From NCBI GenBank assembly GCA_021824175.1, contig JAKALP010000034.1:1-60393 (forward strand): DNA of 60,393 bases, given 5' to 3'. Positions 7,954-15,326 of this stretch are shown here, piece by piece. Each line of letters begins with the position of its first letter. The first letter of the stretch is position 1. Below the pieces are notes generated by a model that was not told the DNA's origin, did no database searches, and saw only the letters and a list, made by a program, of their open reading frames with translations. Both the position numbers and the translations under genes were made by a program. The stretch comes from Deltaproteobacteria bacterium. Its GTDB lineage: Bacteria; Desulfobacterota; Desulfobacteria; Desulfobacterales; Desulfosarcinaceae.

Positions 7954-7978
7954 AAACCCTGTTATCGGGCCAGGGTTT
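7954..7978 (-). terminator. Candidate terminator downstream of korB
   Basis: Eight-base arms AAACCCTG (7954-7961) and CAGGGTTT (7971-7978) form a hairpin that, read leftward, continues into TTTTAAAT. It lies 23 nt past the korB stop and would end the korA-incC-korB transcript. It would also precede the possible small membrane gene. Confidence 0.5.
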
Positions 7979-8000
7979 CGATGAGTTCTGGCCGCTACAA

Positions 8001-8960
8001 CTAATCTCCAATCAGCGCTATCAGCCGCACAGTTGAAAAGTCGGCACCAAATTCATGCCCATCGTCAACATACTTAAAATATGCGCCCCCTTCTGTCGGC
8101 GGCCGGCGATTAAGCAAAAGGTGGGCTATTCTGCCGTCGTGCTCGACTTGAATAATCGGGCGCTTAATCTTCTCAGGGTCTGCTTTTTTAGAAGTGGTTT
8201 TTGGTTGGTCCGGATCTTTCGCAGTTTGGTTACCATTCTCATTGTTAATAGTAGGTTCGTTAACGACCACTCTATTATCGGAGGTTTCATTTGCAATAAA
8301 ATCACGCAAAGCTTTAACCGTTCCCCGCGAGATCTCCTGATCCTCATCGGCCAGCATCTCCTCAACCTCTGTGGGATTGGATTTGTAGGCCGTGTTCAGC
8401 TCGTTTAACACCGTCACATCGTTGGTACGGCCTGCGATAAACGCTTTGGCAATGGGTTCCGGCAAATTTAGCAAAGTCAGGTGTTGAGTTACATAAGCCG
8501 GAGACTTGCCAATTCGGCGGGCGATTTCGCCTTTCTTTAGACCCCTGGAAATCTCTCGACCGATAAAATCGGCGATCTCCCGGGCCGTCAGACTTTCCCT
8601 CTGGATGTTTTCAATCACCCTATCTGCGTCGCTATAATCATCGTCGATAAAAGCAGGGATGGTTGCTTTGCCCGCTATTTTCGATGCTCGAACTCGCCGC
8701 GCCCCATGATTAATGAGATAGCGGCCGTCTGCGCCGGCTCGAACCGAAATGGGCGTTTTGACCCCTCTTTCTCGAATAGAAGCCGCCATCTCCTCCAAGC
8801 TGTCTTTGGAAAAACCGGGGTTATCATTACTTCGAGGTTGAGAAGGGTCTTCGTCAACTATATCAAGCGATATTTCCAAAGGGGCCGACGTGTTCGGTTC
8901 TTTTAAAAGAGCGGATAAATCACCGATAGCCGCCAAACCAGCGAGTTGATTTTTTTTCAT
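8001..8960 (-). CDS. korB: KorB, ParB-family global repressor and partition protein
   Basis: In IncP plasmids KorB is both the centromere-binding ParB protein and a global repressor, and ParB-family members including KorB use CTP as sliding clamps. The 319 residues align by eye with RK2 KorB. ParB N-terminal boxes include DPSQPR (about 38-43) and the nucleotide-binding NHGARR box (about 84-89). A helix-turn-helix region follows (IARRIGKSPAYVTQHLTLL, about 140-160). An acidic/Asn-rich linker leads to an SH3-like C-terminal dimerisation domain (IIQVEHDGRIAHLLL to the end). The ATG overlaps the incC stop. Perfect KorB operators in the window support the function. Confidence 0.95.
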   Translation of the reverse strand: MKKNQLAGLAAIGDLSALLKEPNTSAPLEISLDIVDEDPSQPRSNDNPGFSKDSLEEMAASIRERGVKTPISVRAGADGRYLINHGARRVRASKIAGKATIPAFIDDDYSDADRVIENIQRESLTAREIADFIGREISRGLKKGEIARRIGKSPAYVTQHLTLLNLPEPIAKAFIAGRTNDVTVLNELNTAYKSNPTEVEEMLADEDQEISRGTVKALRDFIANETSDNRVVVNEPTINNENGNQTAKDPDQPKTTSKKADPEKIKRPIIQVEHDGRIAHLLLNRRPPTEGGAYFKYVDDGHEFGADFSTVRLIALIGD

Positions 8961-9721
8961 GACTGCATCTCCATCTGTTGATAAACGTATGACGCCAGCG
9001 CCCTAACCTCTTTCGTTGCTTTGCGTGCAGCAGTTTTTTTGATTTTCCAAACAGGGACGCCTGTTGCTAGCGCATCAGCAATACTGCTTCGCAGACCCAC
9101 TACGGTCGGTATCATAAGGTCTTTATACGCTGTGTGGAGCACTTTTAAATGCTGGCCGTGCCGAGGGTTTCGCGCATCGACCTTACTCGGCACCATTCCG
9201 AGAAATTTTAATTTGGGGTTTGCTTTCCGCATGTTCGAAATCGTAGTCACCATCAGCTTTATGCCTTGAATACTGTACACTTCGAGCTCAATGGGAGATA
9301 AAACGAAATCCGCCGCAAAAAGAGCTGCCGCCAGACCGACGCCGAGAGAGGGGGGAGTATCGATAAGACACATATCGAAACCGCAATCGCTTAAAGCTTC
9401 CAAATTGCTTTTGAAAATCGGCGCTACTTCGGTCAGCGTCTTTCTTTCGAGATCAGCAAGCAAGGCTCCAGAGCCTATTAACACAGGGTTTCCTGAGAGG
9501 CTTGCAAACCGTGATTTAGAGGCAGGTCCATTTTGAGAAAAAAGATCGCTTGCAAGACAATCGGCTTTAAAATTTTGAAGCGTATAGGAAGCATTCGCCT
9601 GAGTGTCGATGTCAATCACAACCACCCGAAGACCACGCTCCACAAAGTCAAACGCCAAATGAACTAGAGTTGAGGTCTTGCCGACCCCTCCTTTTTGGTT
9701 GGCTGTCACCAGCGTTTTCAT
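8957..9721 (-). CDS. incC: IncC, ParA-type partition ATPase
   Basis: A 254-residue partner of KorB that positions the element before cell division. It has the deviant Walker A motif KGGVGKTS (about residues 10-17) and an almost unchanged IncP signature (LGMVPSKVDARNPRH, then VGLRSSIADALA and VWKIKKTAARKA). I chose ATG 9721, which overlaps the korA stop (ATGA) and gives the short RK2 IncC2-like form. An upstream frame reaches 9757 but not the roughly 100-residue extension of RK2 IncC1, so only the short form is apparent. korA, incC and korB are tightly coupled by ATGA overlaps. Confidence 0.94.
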   Translation of the reverse strand: MKTLVTANQKGGVGKTSTLVHLAFDFVERGLRVVVIDIDTQANASYTLQNFKADCLASDLFSQNGPASKSRFASLSGNPVLIGSGALLADLERKTLTEVAPIFKSNLEALSDCGFDMCLIDTPPSLGVGLAAALFAADFVLSPIELEVYSIQGIKLMVTTISNMRKANPKLKFLGMVPSKVDARNPRHGQHLKVLHTAYKDLMIPTVVGLRSSIADALATGVPVWKIKKTAARKATKEVRALASYVYQQMEMQS

Positions 9722-10020
9722 TTCGTCCATCTCCCTTGTGCATATTTTTTTGCCCACTGTTTGACTGTGAAGGCCAGCCGCTTCGGAAGAATTGCCGTTA
9801 CCAACTCAAAGCCAGGAGGAATGCTGTTCGCTAAATGCGATTTATAGACGCGGGATACGGCTTGAGACACAGCCCCTTTGGTAATTCCCAAAGATTCAAC
9901 AAACTCGGATTGTTGCCGCCCCTCCACCAGCACTGCATGGGCTATGTCAAGCGTCTGCTGGCTTACATTGAGTCCAATTATAGCCTTTTGAAATTGTGCT
10001 TCAGATAGAGGTCTATTCAT
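9718..10020 (-). CDS. korA: KorA (TrfB) global repressor
   Basis: A 100-residue homologue of RK2 KorA, the small repressor that binds GTTTAGCTAAAC and cooperates with KorB. The N-terminus (LSEAQFQKAIIGLNVSQQT) and the helix-turn-helix (LGITKGAVSQAVSRVY, about 44-59) are nearly those of RK2 KorA. The C-terminal dimerisation part carries PPGFELVTAILP. There is no obvious ribosome-binding site: a KorB operator lies 7-19 nt upstream. Translation is probably coupled to the kleE-like gene, which ends inside that operator. Two perfect KorA operators in the window support the call. Confidence 0.95.
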   Translation of the reverse strand: MNRPLSEAQFQKAIIGLNVSQQTLDIAHAVLVEGRQQSEFVESLGITKGAVSQAVSRVYKSHLANSIPPGFELVTAILPKRLAFTVKQWAKKYAQGRWTK

Positions 10021-10026
10021 GAAAAT

Positions 10027-10039
10027 TTTAGCCGCTAAA
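10027..10039. promoter_or_regulatory. KorB operator (OB) before korA
   Basis: TTTAGCCGCTAAA is a perfect KorB operator. It contains the TAG stop of the upstream membrane gene and ends 6 nt before the korA ATG, replacing the expected ribosome-binding site. Confidence 0.88.
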
Positions 10040-10388
10040 ATTTCTGCGTGTCTTTAAAAACATTGGTTTTAGCAAAAAAAGTTAACACTACCAGCACGCC
10101 GAAATGCAGCAGGAAAGGAACGCCAGCCCGAGGACCTCGCATCTCCCAAAGATAAATCATCCGGCCAAACTGATAAACCACATCCAGGGCTATTACCCAC
10201 GAAGTGATTGGCCACAACAATACATGACTGGCCCATAAACAGCGGACACCATAGGTAATAAGAATTCTTACAATTCCTTGAGTGCGGGGCCTTTTGTTCG
10301 AAACAACCGGCCGTTGTGGATTGGCCGGTTTAATCTCGGCCTTAGGACTCAATGAACTATTCGGAAACCTAATCACTTTGGTAACCAT
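10035..10388 (-). CDS. KleE-like membrane protein in the control operon
   Basis: A 117-residue protein from ATG 10388, preceded by AAAGGA at a good distance. It begins TKVIRFP and a Pro/Lys-rich cytoplasmic stretch, followed by two or three hydrophobic segments (about 40-65, 66-82 and 90-107). RK2 KleE, of the kle genes controlled by KorA and KorB, has the same plan with a similar V-R-x-P start, and lies upstream of korA. The resemblance is in layout and short motifs, so the homology is probable only. It is the first gene after the KorA-controlled promoter. Confidence 0.6.
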   Translation of the reverse strand: MVTKVIRFPNSSLSPKAEIKPANPQRPVVSNKRPRTQGIVRILITYGVRCLWASHVLLWPITSWVIALDVVYQFGRMIYLWEMRGPRAGVPFLLHFGVLVVLTFFAKTNVFKDTQKF

Positions 10389-10413
10389 AATACTGTCCTT
10401 TATATTATTGGCA

Positions 10414-10442
10414 AGTTTAGCTAAACAACGACTCTTTGTCAA
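10414..10442 (-). promoter_or_regulatory. KorA-regulated promoter of the kleE-like/korA/incC/korB operon
   Basis: Read leftward: TTGACA (10437-10442), a 17-bp spacer, then TAAACT (10414-10419) as the -10 box. A perfect 12-bp KorA operator GTTTAGCTAAAC occupies 10415-10426 and covers most of the -10 box, the arrangement known for KorA-repressed RK2 promoters. The same architecture recurs at 28561-28589. Confidence 0.88.
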
Positions 10443-10456
10443 TACCCTGCTTCCAT

Positions 10457-11647
10457 TTATTCTTCTGCGATGAAAACTTTTCTCATCGCAGCAATGAATG
10501 TTGGTGAACCGATCTTTTCAGGTCGTTTTACAAATGAGGGGATTTTATTGATACATTTTTTATATCGTTCGCTATTTGGCTCTTGTAACATTTGCTCGAA
10601 TTCAAAATCCAATTGGGCGGAAATCGCCTCCTCCCGTAATCTCTTTAACTCCTCAGCCTGGCGTTTTATCTCTTCAATCCGCGCCCTTTCCCTTTCGATC
10701 TCTTTTTCGTGATGGGATTTGTAGTTGGCTGGTTTTGGGTAAGTTCCGGTACGTTCCACAATTCTGAAAAACCAATTAAAGACATCTTTGATTGCATCGA
10801 TTTTCTCGCGATTATTTTCCACCATATCAAACTGGCAATAACAAAGCGCCTGGATAACACTTTTTGTTGTGATGCTAAATTGCTCGCCCCATCTAGCAAC
10901 TTGCTTTGGGGTCAATCCTTTTTGACGCCAATAACCGAGTTCTGGATGATGTTCGAGTTGGTTTTGTATTTCGAGTAAAGTAGTAGTTTCTTTTTTAAAA
11001 CTACTACTAATAGTGGGTTCTGCTCCGATCCTGATATGATCCTGCTCCGATCCTGATATGATCCTGATATTTTTACTCAGTTTTAATTGTTTTTTGAGAT
11101 CGATTTTATATTCAAAACTTTTCTGGCAGGTATCATATTTCAACGTAAGCACACCGCTGTTTTCAAGCTTCGATACAGCCTTGCGTATAGTAATATAGGG
11201 CACTGACAGGGCACGTTCGATCTCGGGCTTATTAAAGACACCATTTTCCCCTCTCTCCTTGAGCCATAAATAAATCACGGTTTGGCTTTTTGACAGGCTT
11301 ATGGATGGTGCTCCTTTGGTGATATTTTTTGGGGCGGGCGTCGGGGATTTTAGATGGTGCTCCTTTGGTGATATTTTATCCTGTTCCATATCTGATAAGG
11401 AGCTGCTATTTTCCTGCTCTTTATCTGATATTTTATTGATCCCATCCTGATCTTGTTCCTGTCCCGTTATGATCCTGCTCCGATCCTGATATGATCCTGA
11501 TATGATCCTGATATGATCATAATCCCTTTCAGAGAATGCTGGAATCGGTTCGTCGGATTTAGTCACACTGTCAACGGCGCTCTTAGCGTCTTTCATCAGG
11601 CCGGCCATGAAAGAATCGACGAGGGTCTTTGACTTTGGCTTTGGCAT
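10457..11647 (-). CDS. Winged-helix DNA-binding protein with repeats inside its gene; candidate replication or partition protein
   Basis: A 396-residue protein 4 nt downstream of parA, so probably co-transcribed. Residues 1-120 are polar and low complexity. About 120-180 looks like a winged helix (SKSQTVIYLWLKERG, then IRKAVSKLENSGVL). About 225-300 is a second conserved domain (YWRQKGLTPKQVARWGEQF, VFNWFFRIVERTGTYPKP) of a kind I associate with plasmid/phage replication proteins. About 305-345 is a charged coiled coil. Two arrays of an 11-bp repeat, also present upstream of parA, lie inside the gene. It could be the initiator (TrfA is otherwise missing) or the ParB-like partner of the adjacent ParA. 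I cannot decide between these. Confidence 0.75.
   Translation of the reverse strand: MPKPKSKTLVDSFMAGLMKDAKSAVDSVTKSDEPIPAFSERDYDHIRIISGSYQDRSRIITGQEQDQDGINKISDKEQENSSSLSDMEQDKISPKEHHLKSPTPAPKNITKGAPSISLSKSQTVIYLWLKERGENGVFNKPEIERALSVPYITIRKAVSKLENSGVLTLKYDTCQKSFEYKIDLKKQLKLSKNIRIISGSEQDHIRIGAEPTISSSFKKETTTLLEIQNQLEHHPELGYWRQKGLTPKQVARWGEQFSITTKSVIQALCYCQFDMVENNREKIDAIKDVFNWFFRIVERTGTYPKPANYKSHHEKEIERERARIEEIKRQAEELKRLREEAISAQLDFEFEQMLQEPNSERYKKCINKIPSFVKRPEKIGSPTFIAAMRKVFIAEE
11019..11073 (-). repeat. 11-bp repeat array, intragenic copy B
   Basis: On the coding strand of the winged-helix gene, about five tandem 11-bp units alternate between ATCATATCAGG and ATCGGAGCAGG, with degenerate end units. 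Internal unit junctions create GATC. The units encode IRIISGSEQDHIRIG; because 11 is not a multiple of 3, successive units are read in different frames. Confidence 0.85.
11304..11377 (-). repeat. 25-bp direct repeat inside the same gene, read in two frames
   Basis: A 25-bp sequence occurs at 11304-11328 and 11353-11377, 49 bp apart. Because 49 is not a multiple of 3, one copy encodes KISPKEHH and the other NITKGAPS. The DNA is conserved while the protein is not, so it is either a recent duplication or a DNA-level site. Confidence 0.75.
11463..11517 (-). repeat. 11-bp repeat array, intragenic copy A
   Basis: Five tandem units on the coding strand: ATCATATCAGG three times, ATCGGAGCAGG, then ATCATAACGGG. 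The unit types and their order match the array upstream of parA. They encode HIRIISGSYQDRSRIITG (about residues 45-62). GATC recurs every 11 bp, near one helical turn. Confidence 0.88.
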
Positions 11648-11651
11648 TGCC

Positions 11652-12440
11652 CTACGCTCCTATGATGGAGGTTAGCTCCTTGGCCAGCTCTCTGTAGGCT
11701 CTGGCGCCGGTCGAAGTGCCGTCGTGCTGGAAAATGGTGGATCTGCTGGATTCTGCTTTTTCAAAAGCCGTATTCACGGGTATCTGTGTTTTGAAAATCT
11801 GGTCCTTTTCGAAAGCGCGGTTGATTTGCTCCGTGATTGAATTGCTAATAGACGTCCTTTTATCAACCGAATTGATTAGCAGTCTTAGAAACCGCAGGTC
11901 TGGATTGACTTTTGATTGAATTTCTCTAATCAGGCTCACGGCCTTAATCAATCCTTCGACTGAAAAGGTTGATCTTGCTAAAATTGGTACAATTGCAAAA
12001 TCCGACGCGTAAAGGGTGCACAAAACAAAAGTGCCCATGTTCGGCGGACAATCAATAATGATGTAATCAAACTTTTCACTCAGATTGCTTTTGAGGGCTT
12101 TCTTCAATCGAAGGAAACTTTCCGGGGCCTCAGAAATTAGGGTAGGTTCGAGTGAAGCGGTTTCGTTAATGTTTGGAATAAGCACGACGTTTTTACAAGT
12201 GGTTGCGTAGATGTGTCCAGTGCTGAAATCTGGTGAAGTGCGGCTCTCAAGCACATCATACAGACTTTTGCGGATTGGGGTGTCTCTGGGCAACAGAAGG
12301 GTGGTTGTATTGGATTGGGGATCTGCGTCAACCACAAGGATCTGGTGACCCTGTTTTCCTAAGCCATCGGCAAGATTACAAGTCGTTGTGGTTTTACCGA
12401 CGCCTCCTTTATTATTGATAACAGAGATTATGTGCCCCAT
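11652..12440 (-). CDS. parA: ParA-family ATPase, second partition system
   Basis: A 262-residue ParA/Soj ATPase, clearly different from IncC. Walker A is KGGVGKTTT (about 11-19), followed by VVDADPQSNTT (about 36-46) and the Walker B-like YIIIDCPPNMG (about 125-135). There is no long N-terminal DNA-binding domain, so this is the short type that relies on a separate centromere-binding partner. The likely partner is the winged-helix protein immediately downstream. A good ribosome-binding site (AAGGAG) precedes ATG 12440. A TTGACA lies about 65 nt upstream on the coding strand (12504-12509), with no good -10 box. The 11-bp repeat array lies about 255 nt upstream. Confidence 0.93.
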   Translation of the reverse strand: MGHIISVINNKGGVGKTTTTCNLADGLGKQGHQILVVDADPQSNTTTLLLPRDTPIRKSLYDVLESRTSPDFSTGHIYATTCKNVVLIPNINETASLEPTLISEAPESFLRLKKALKSNLSEKFDYIIIDCPPNMGTFVLCTLYASDFAIVPILARSTFSVEGLIKAVSLIREIQSKVNPDLRFLRLLINSVDKRTSISNSITEQINRAFEKDQIFKTQIPVNTAFEKAESSRSTIFQHDGTSTGARAYRELAKELTSIIGA

Positions 12441-13270
12441 ATCTCTCCTTATTTGTTGGAGTGTTTATATATGATTGTTTGGTATTTCATAACTACACGC
12501 TTTGTCAACAAAATTTTATGTGTGATATGTTTATAATGGATTTTGATTGTTTTGGGTTGGTGTGGGGACCACTATATGTAGATGCATTGGAAGAATTCGG
12601 CTATGGTCTGTGATTTGATGTGGGTGTTTTATGAGCGGGATACTTATACCAGCAAAAATCATTTGTATTTCATTTGGGTAGTCGCCAATAGAAATATCAT
12701 ATCAGGATCATATCAGGATCGGAGCAGGATCATATCAGGAGCAGAGCCAGAATAGATTTGACGCAATTATTCCATTAGTGACCAATAGTTTTGGCAGGGG
12801 AGGGGAGGCCTTTGATCAGCATAAATACTGTCTTGCTTCTTATTACCCTCTTGAACGCTCCTTATCGACCGATTCCAAGGCAAGTCGAATACCCGCCTTG
12901 TAATCCAGTTTAAGCAAATCTTTATCCTGGCCAAATTTCGTGGGGGTCCGAACAAAGAAGTATTTATTTAACAATCGCGTTAAAAAAATGATGGAACAAA
13001 AAGAACAATCCCTCGGCCAGCCTTTAGATCCAAAGATCTCCCATGAAATTGTGTTGACATCCTTTTTCGTAGTCGATAAATCGTCATGAGTCACTTATAA
13101 GGAACAGGCTTCATTATTCGAATAGTGTGTCCTCCTCAACATCTATTGCGGCCTCAATCACAATACTTCTACGGCCCGTTGGAACCACCTTACTCACACT
13201 GGCACACTGGGGAATATTTGCCCAAAAAAATGAGCAGTCTTGAATCGGCGTTATAGGAGAGGGAGACTAT
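12441..13270. other. AT-rich intergenic region with the 11-bp array; candidate origin or centromere
   Basis: An 830-nt gap between divergent parA and a membrane-protein gene. Besides the repeat array at 12696-12739 it is AT-rich at 12450-12560. I found no convincing DnaA box. The only frame worth mentioning is 12843-13094 leftward (83 codons, GTG start, no clear ribosome-binding site, no family), which I regard as probably non-coding. GGAGAGGGAG just before 13271 is the ribosome-binding site of the next gene. Confidence 0.4.
12696..12739 (+). repeat. 11-bp repeat array upstream of parA
   Basis: Four tandem units: ATCATATCAGG, ATCATATCAGG, ATCGGAGCAGG, ATCATATCAGG, then a decayed AGCAGAGCC. 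Each junction forms GATC. The same units in nearly the same order occur twice inside the winged-helix gene. Likely roles are replication iterons or a partition site for the neighbouring ParA/DNA-binding pair. Confidence 0.88.
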
Positions 13271-14335
13271 ATGATTGACGAAAGCCTTTTAAGCCGTCTG
13301 CAACGGTCTAAGTTTTTTTTTATCGCTTACCTTAGCATACCCTTTATTATCTTCGCAGTGACGCAGAACAAGCAGAGCTTTTACATGTATTTCATTATGT
13401 CGCTGCTGTTATGCTTTTTAGCGTGTATACTGCGCATAGTCAGAGAGGAAGATAAAAAAGACTATGACCTTGGCATCCTCACGGCAGTAAAAATAATCAA
13501 TATAGCCACAATTCTATATACACCAAAATATGTATGGATAATAAATGGGATAATAATCAATACCCTACTCATTAATTTCATCCGCCGTCATTCAAAAGTG
13601 GGGTTTTCCGAAATTTGGAACAACAGAGTTTTTTTTGCGCTTTACACAACCCTCTACTTGGTGATTTTTTATAAAAGCGTTCCTACCGAACCACTGTTAG
13701 CGAGTTATGGGATCCTCTTATCGGGTCTGTTTGTCTATTCGCTATATTGTGCCAAAAAAACAAATATGTTCTACCGAGGGCTATTGTATGGAGCGGTTAG
13801 TATAGTAATGGTGATATTGATAGGGAGATATTCAGTCGAAAAATTAAGCATGTTTTACCTATATGTTGAAGCCGTATTCGTCGGGCTGGCCTATGTCTGC
13901 TATCTGAATTGGTACAACTATTTTGTGTATTTGCACTACTTACCGTTCGTAAAAAAGAAAAAAGCCCATTTGTTTTTTAATACCGACACTCTTTTAAACA
14001 TCATTGGAATAGTTGGCCTGTTTGTGGTTACGATGAACTATCCGCTGACCAAAGCAACTGTTATCAACAGTTGTATAGTCGCCATCGCGATTTGGATTCT
14101 CTATTCAACTGCAATGGGGCTGTTAAATCTTGGCGAAACCGCCCAAGATATAGCCGAGCATGATGAAGACAAGGAGGTAACAGCCTATTTTAAATCACTG
14201 CCGGAAACAATAAGGAGAAAAATTCAAAAAGAAGTAGAGGTTATCAGCGATAGGAAGGAGCGGTGTAAAAGATGTAAGGCAATATATGAGAAGATAAACA
14301 GTTTGCCAGACTTTATGAAAAACTTAGGGGAATAA
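13271..14335 (+). CDS. Multi-pass membrane protein of unknown function (cargo)
   Basis: A 354-residue protein with about nine or ten hydrophobic segments across residues 15-290, a Lys-rich cytoplasmic loop (VKKKKAHLF, about 226-235) and a charged, helical C-terminal tail (290-354) with CKRC. A clear GGAG ribosome-binding site precedes the ATG. The gene is markedly more AT-rich than the transfer genes, suggesting separate acquisition. It converges with the FAH-methyltransferase-XRE group. No family is recognised; a transporter, phage-defence or signalling membrane protein are all possible. Confidence 0.72.
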   Translation: MIDESLLSRLQRSKFFFIAYLSIPFIIFAVTQNKQSFYMYFIMSLLLCFLACILRIVREEDKKDYDLGILTAVKIINIATILYTPKYVWIINGIIINTLLINFIRRHSKVGFSEIWNNRVFFALYTTLYLVIFYKSVPTEPLLASYGILLSGLFVYSLYCAKKTNMFYRGLLYGAVSIVMVILIGRYSVEKLSMFYLYVEAVFVGLAYVCYLNWYNYFVYLHYLPFVKKKKAHLFFNTDTLLNIIGIVGLFVVTMNYPLTKATVINSCIVAIAIWILYSTAMGLLNLGETAQDIAEHDEDKEVTAYFKSLPETIRRKIQKEVEVISDRKERCKRCKAIYEKINSLPDFMKNLGE

Positions 14336-14342
14336 GTTTTAT

Positions 14343-15308
14343 TTATTCAATACCGTTTTCTAATACACCAATCTTATCTATCACTAACTTAATCCTATCT
14401 CCAGCGGTTAGAAAACACCCATTTTCAATACCCGAACATTTTGGAATTGTGCCGGACCCGAAAAATTCACCGGGGTGTAGTTGTTCTTCCCAGGAAGCAT
14501 ACGCAATGGCTTCAGCAAGCGTGTGATGCATTCCGGCAGACGTGGTTTTCGCTACTATCCTGTCGTTTATAGTAACACTTACGATTAGGCTATCGATGTA
14601 CGGCAAAATCTCGTCAGCCGACACAACTACATTCGAAATGGCATTGGCGAAATTTTTTGCTTTCATGGGGCCGAAGCCACATTGTATCTCATCCAACTGT
14701 ACGTCCCTGGCTGAAAAATCATTAAAGACAACAAAGCCACCAATGGCCTTCAATGCCGCCTCCGGCGTAGCATTCTTCAAGGGCTTACAAATAACAACGC
14801 CCAGCTCCAGCTCATAGTCCAATTCAGTTGTGTATTCGGGTACTTTAACCACTGCGCCATGTGTTACAAAATTCATGTGGTTGCCGAGATAGTATATTGG
14901 GTACTTGTACCACCGTTTTTTGGGCTTTAGTTTTGGAAATGTCCTGCCCGAAAGCTTTTCGTATGAAACAACAAAAGGGTGTAAGCGCGGAAGGTATTTT
15001 TTGACAAAGCCCCGTGCGCTATTGATAGCGTGCTGCTCATACAACATAAAGTCTCGATATGAGAGTGGGTGAAAAGGTAAGAGGCGCGTTGCCGACGACA
15101 CATCTACCGGGGGTAAGGAACTGTTGCCGCTCTTGATGTGTTTTAAAAAGAATCCGGGATTGTCTATTTCATACGCTAAAATATCGGCTGTCTTTTTAAG
15201 CGAAAGGTGGGGAACTATATCGCTGCAACGGTACCAAAGATTACCGTCGGCGGATACCACAGGATATGAATTAGACGAGCTGCCGTCCACCACAACAGAA
15301 AGTTTCAT
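14343..15308 (-). CDS. Fumarylacetoacetate hydrolase (FAH) family protein
   Basis: A 321-residue enzyme of the FAH superfamily, whose members use a divalent metal to cleave C-C bonds or to decarboxylate or isomerise oxo-acids. Visible signatures are YELELGVVI (about 167-175, acidic metal ligands), GGFVVFNDFSARDVQ (about 190-204), the GPMKAKNF stretch, and LHPGEFFGSGTIPKCSG (about 277-293). The first 120 residues look like the variable N-terminal domain. It is 18 nt downstream of a methyltransferase gene. This pairing suggests modification or breakdown of a small aromatic or keto compound; the substrate cannot be read from the sequence. Confidence 0.85.
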   Translation of the reverse strand: MKLSVVVDGSSSNSYPVVSADGNLWYRCSDIVPHLSLKKTADILAYEIDNPGFFLKHIKSGNSSLPPVDVSSATRLLPFHPLSYRDFMLYEQHAINSARGFVKKYLPRLHPFVVSYEKLSGRTFPKLKPKKRWYKYPIYYLGNHMNFVTHGAVVKVPEYTTELDYELELGVVICKPLKNATPEAALKAIGGFVVFNDFSARDVQLDEIQCGFGPMKAKNFANAISNVVVSADEILPYIDSLIVSVTINDRIVAKTTSAGMHHTLAEAIAYASWEEQLHPGEFFGSGTIPKCSGIENGCFLTAGDRIKLVIDKIGVLENGIE

Positions 15309-15326
15309 AAGCAGCTCCTAAACCTG

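Noticed and set aside
11019-12739. CRISPR array as an explanation of the repeats
   Set aside because: Units are 11 bp, directly tandem without unique spacers, and two arrays are inside a coding sequence; no cas genes are present.
12843-13094. 83-codon leftward frame in the parA upstream region
   Set aside because: It has a GTG start without a ribosome-binding site and no domain; the region is better explained as non-coding control DNA.
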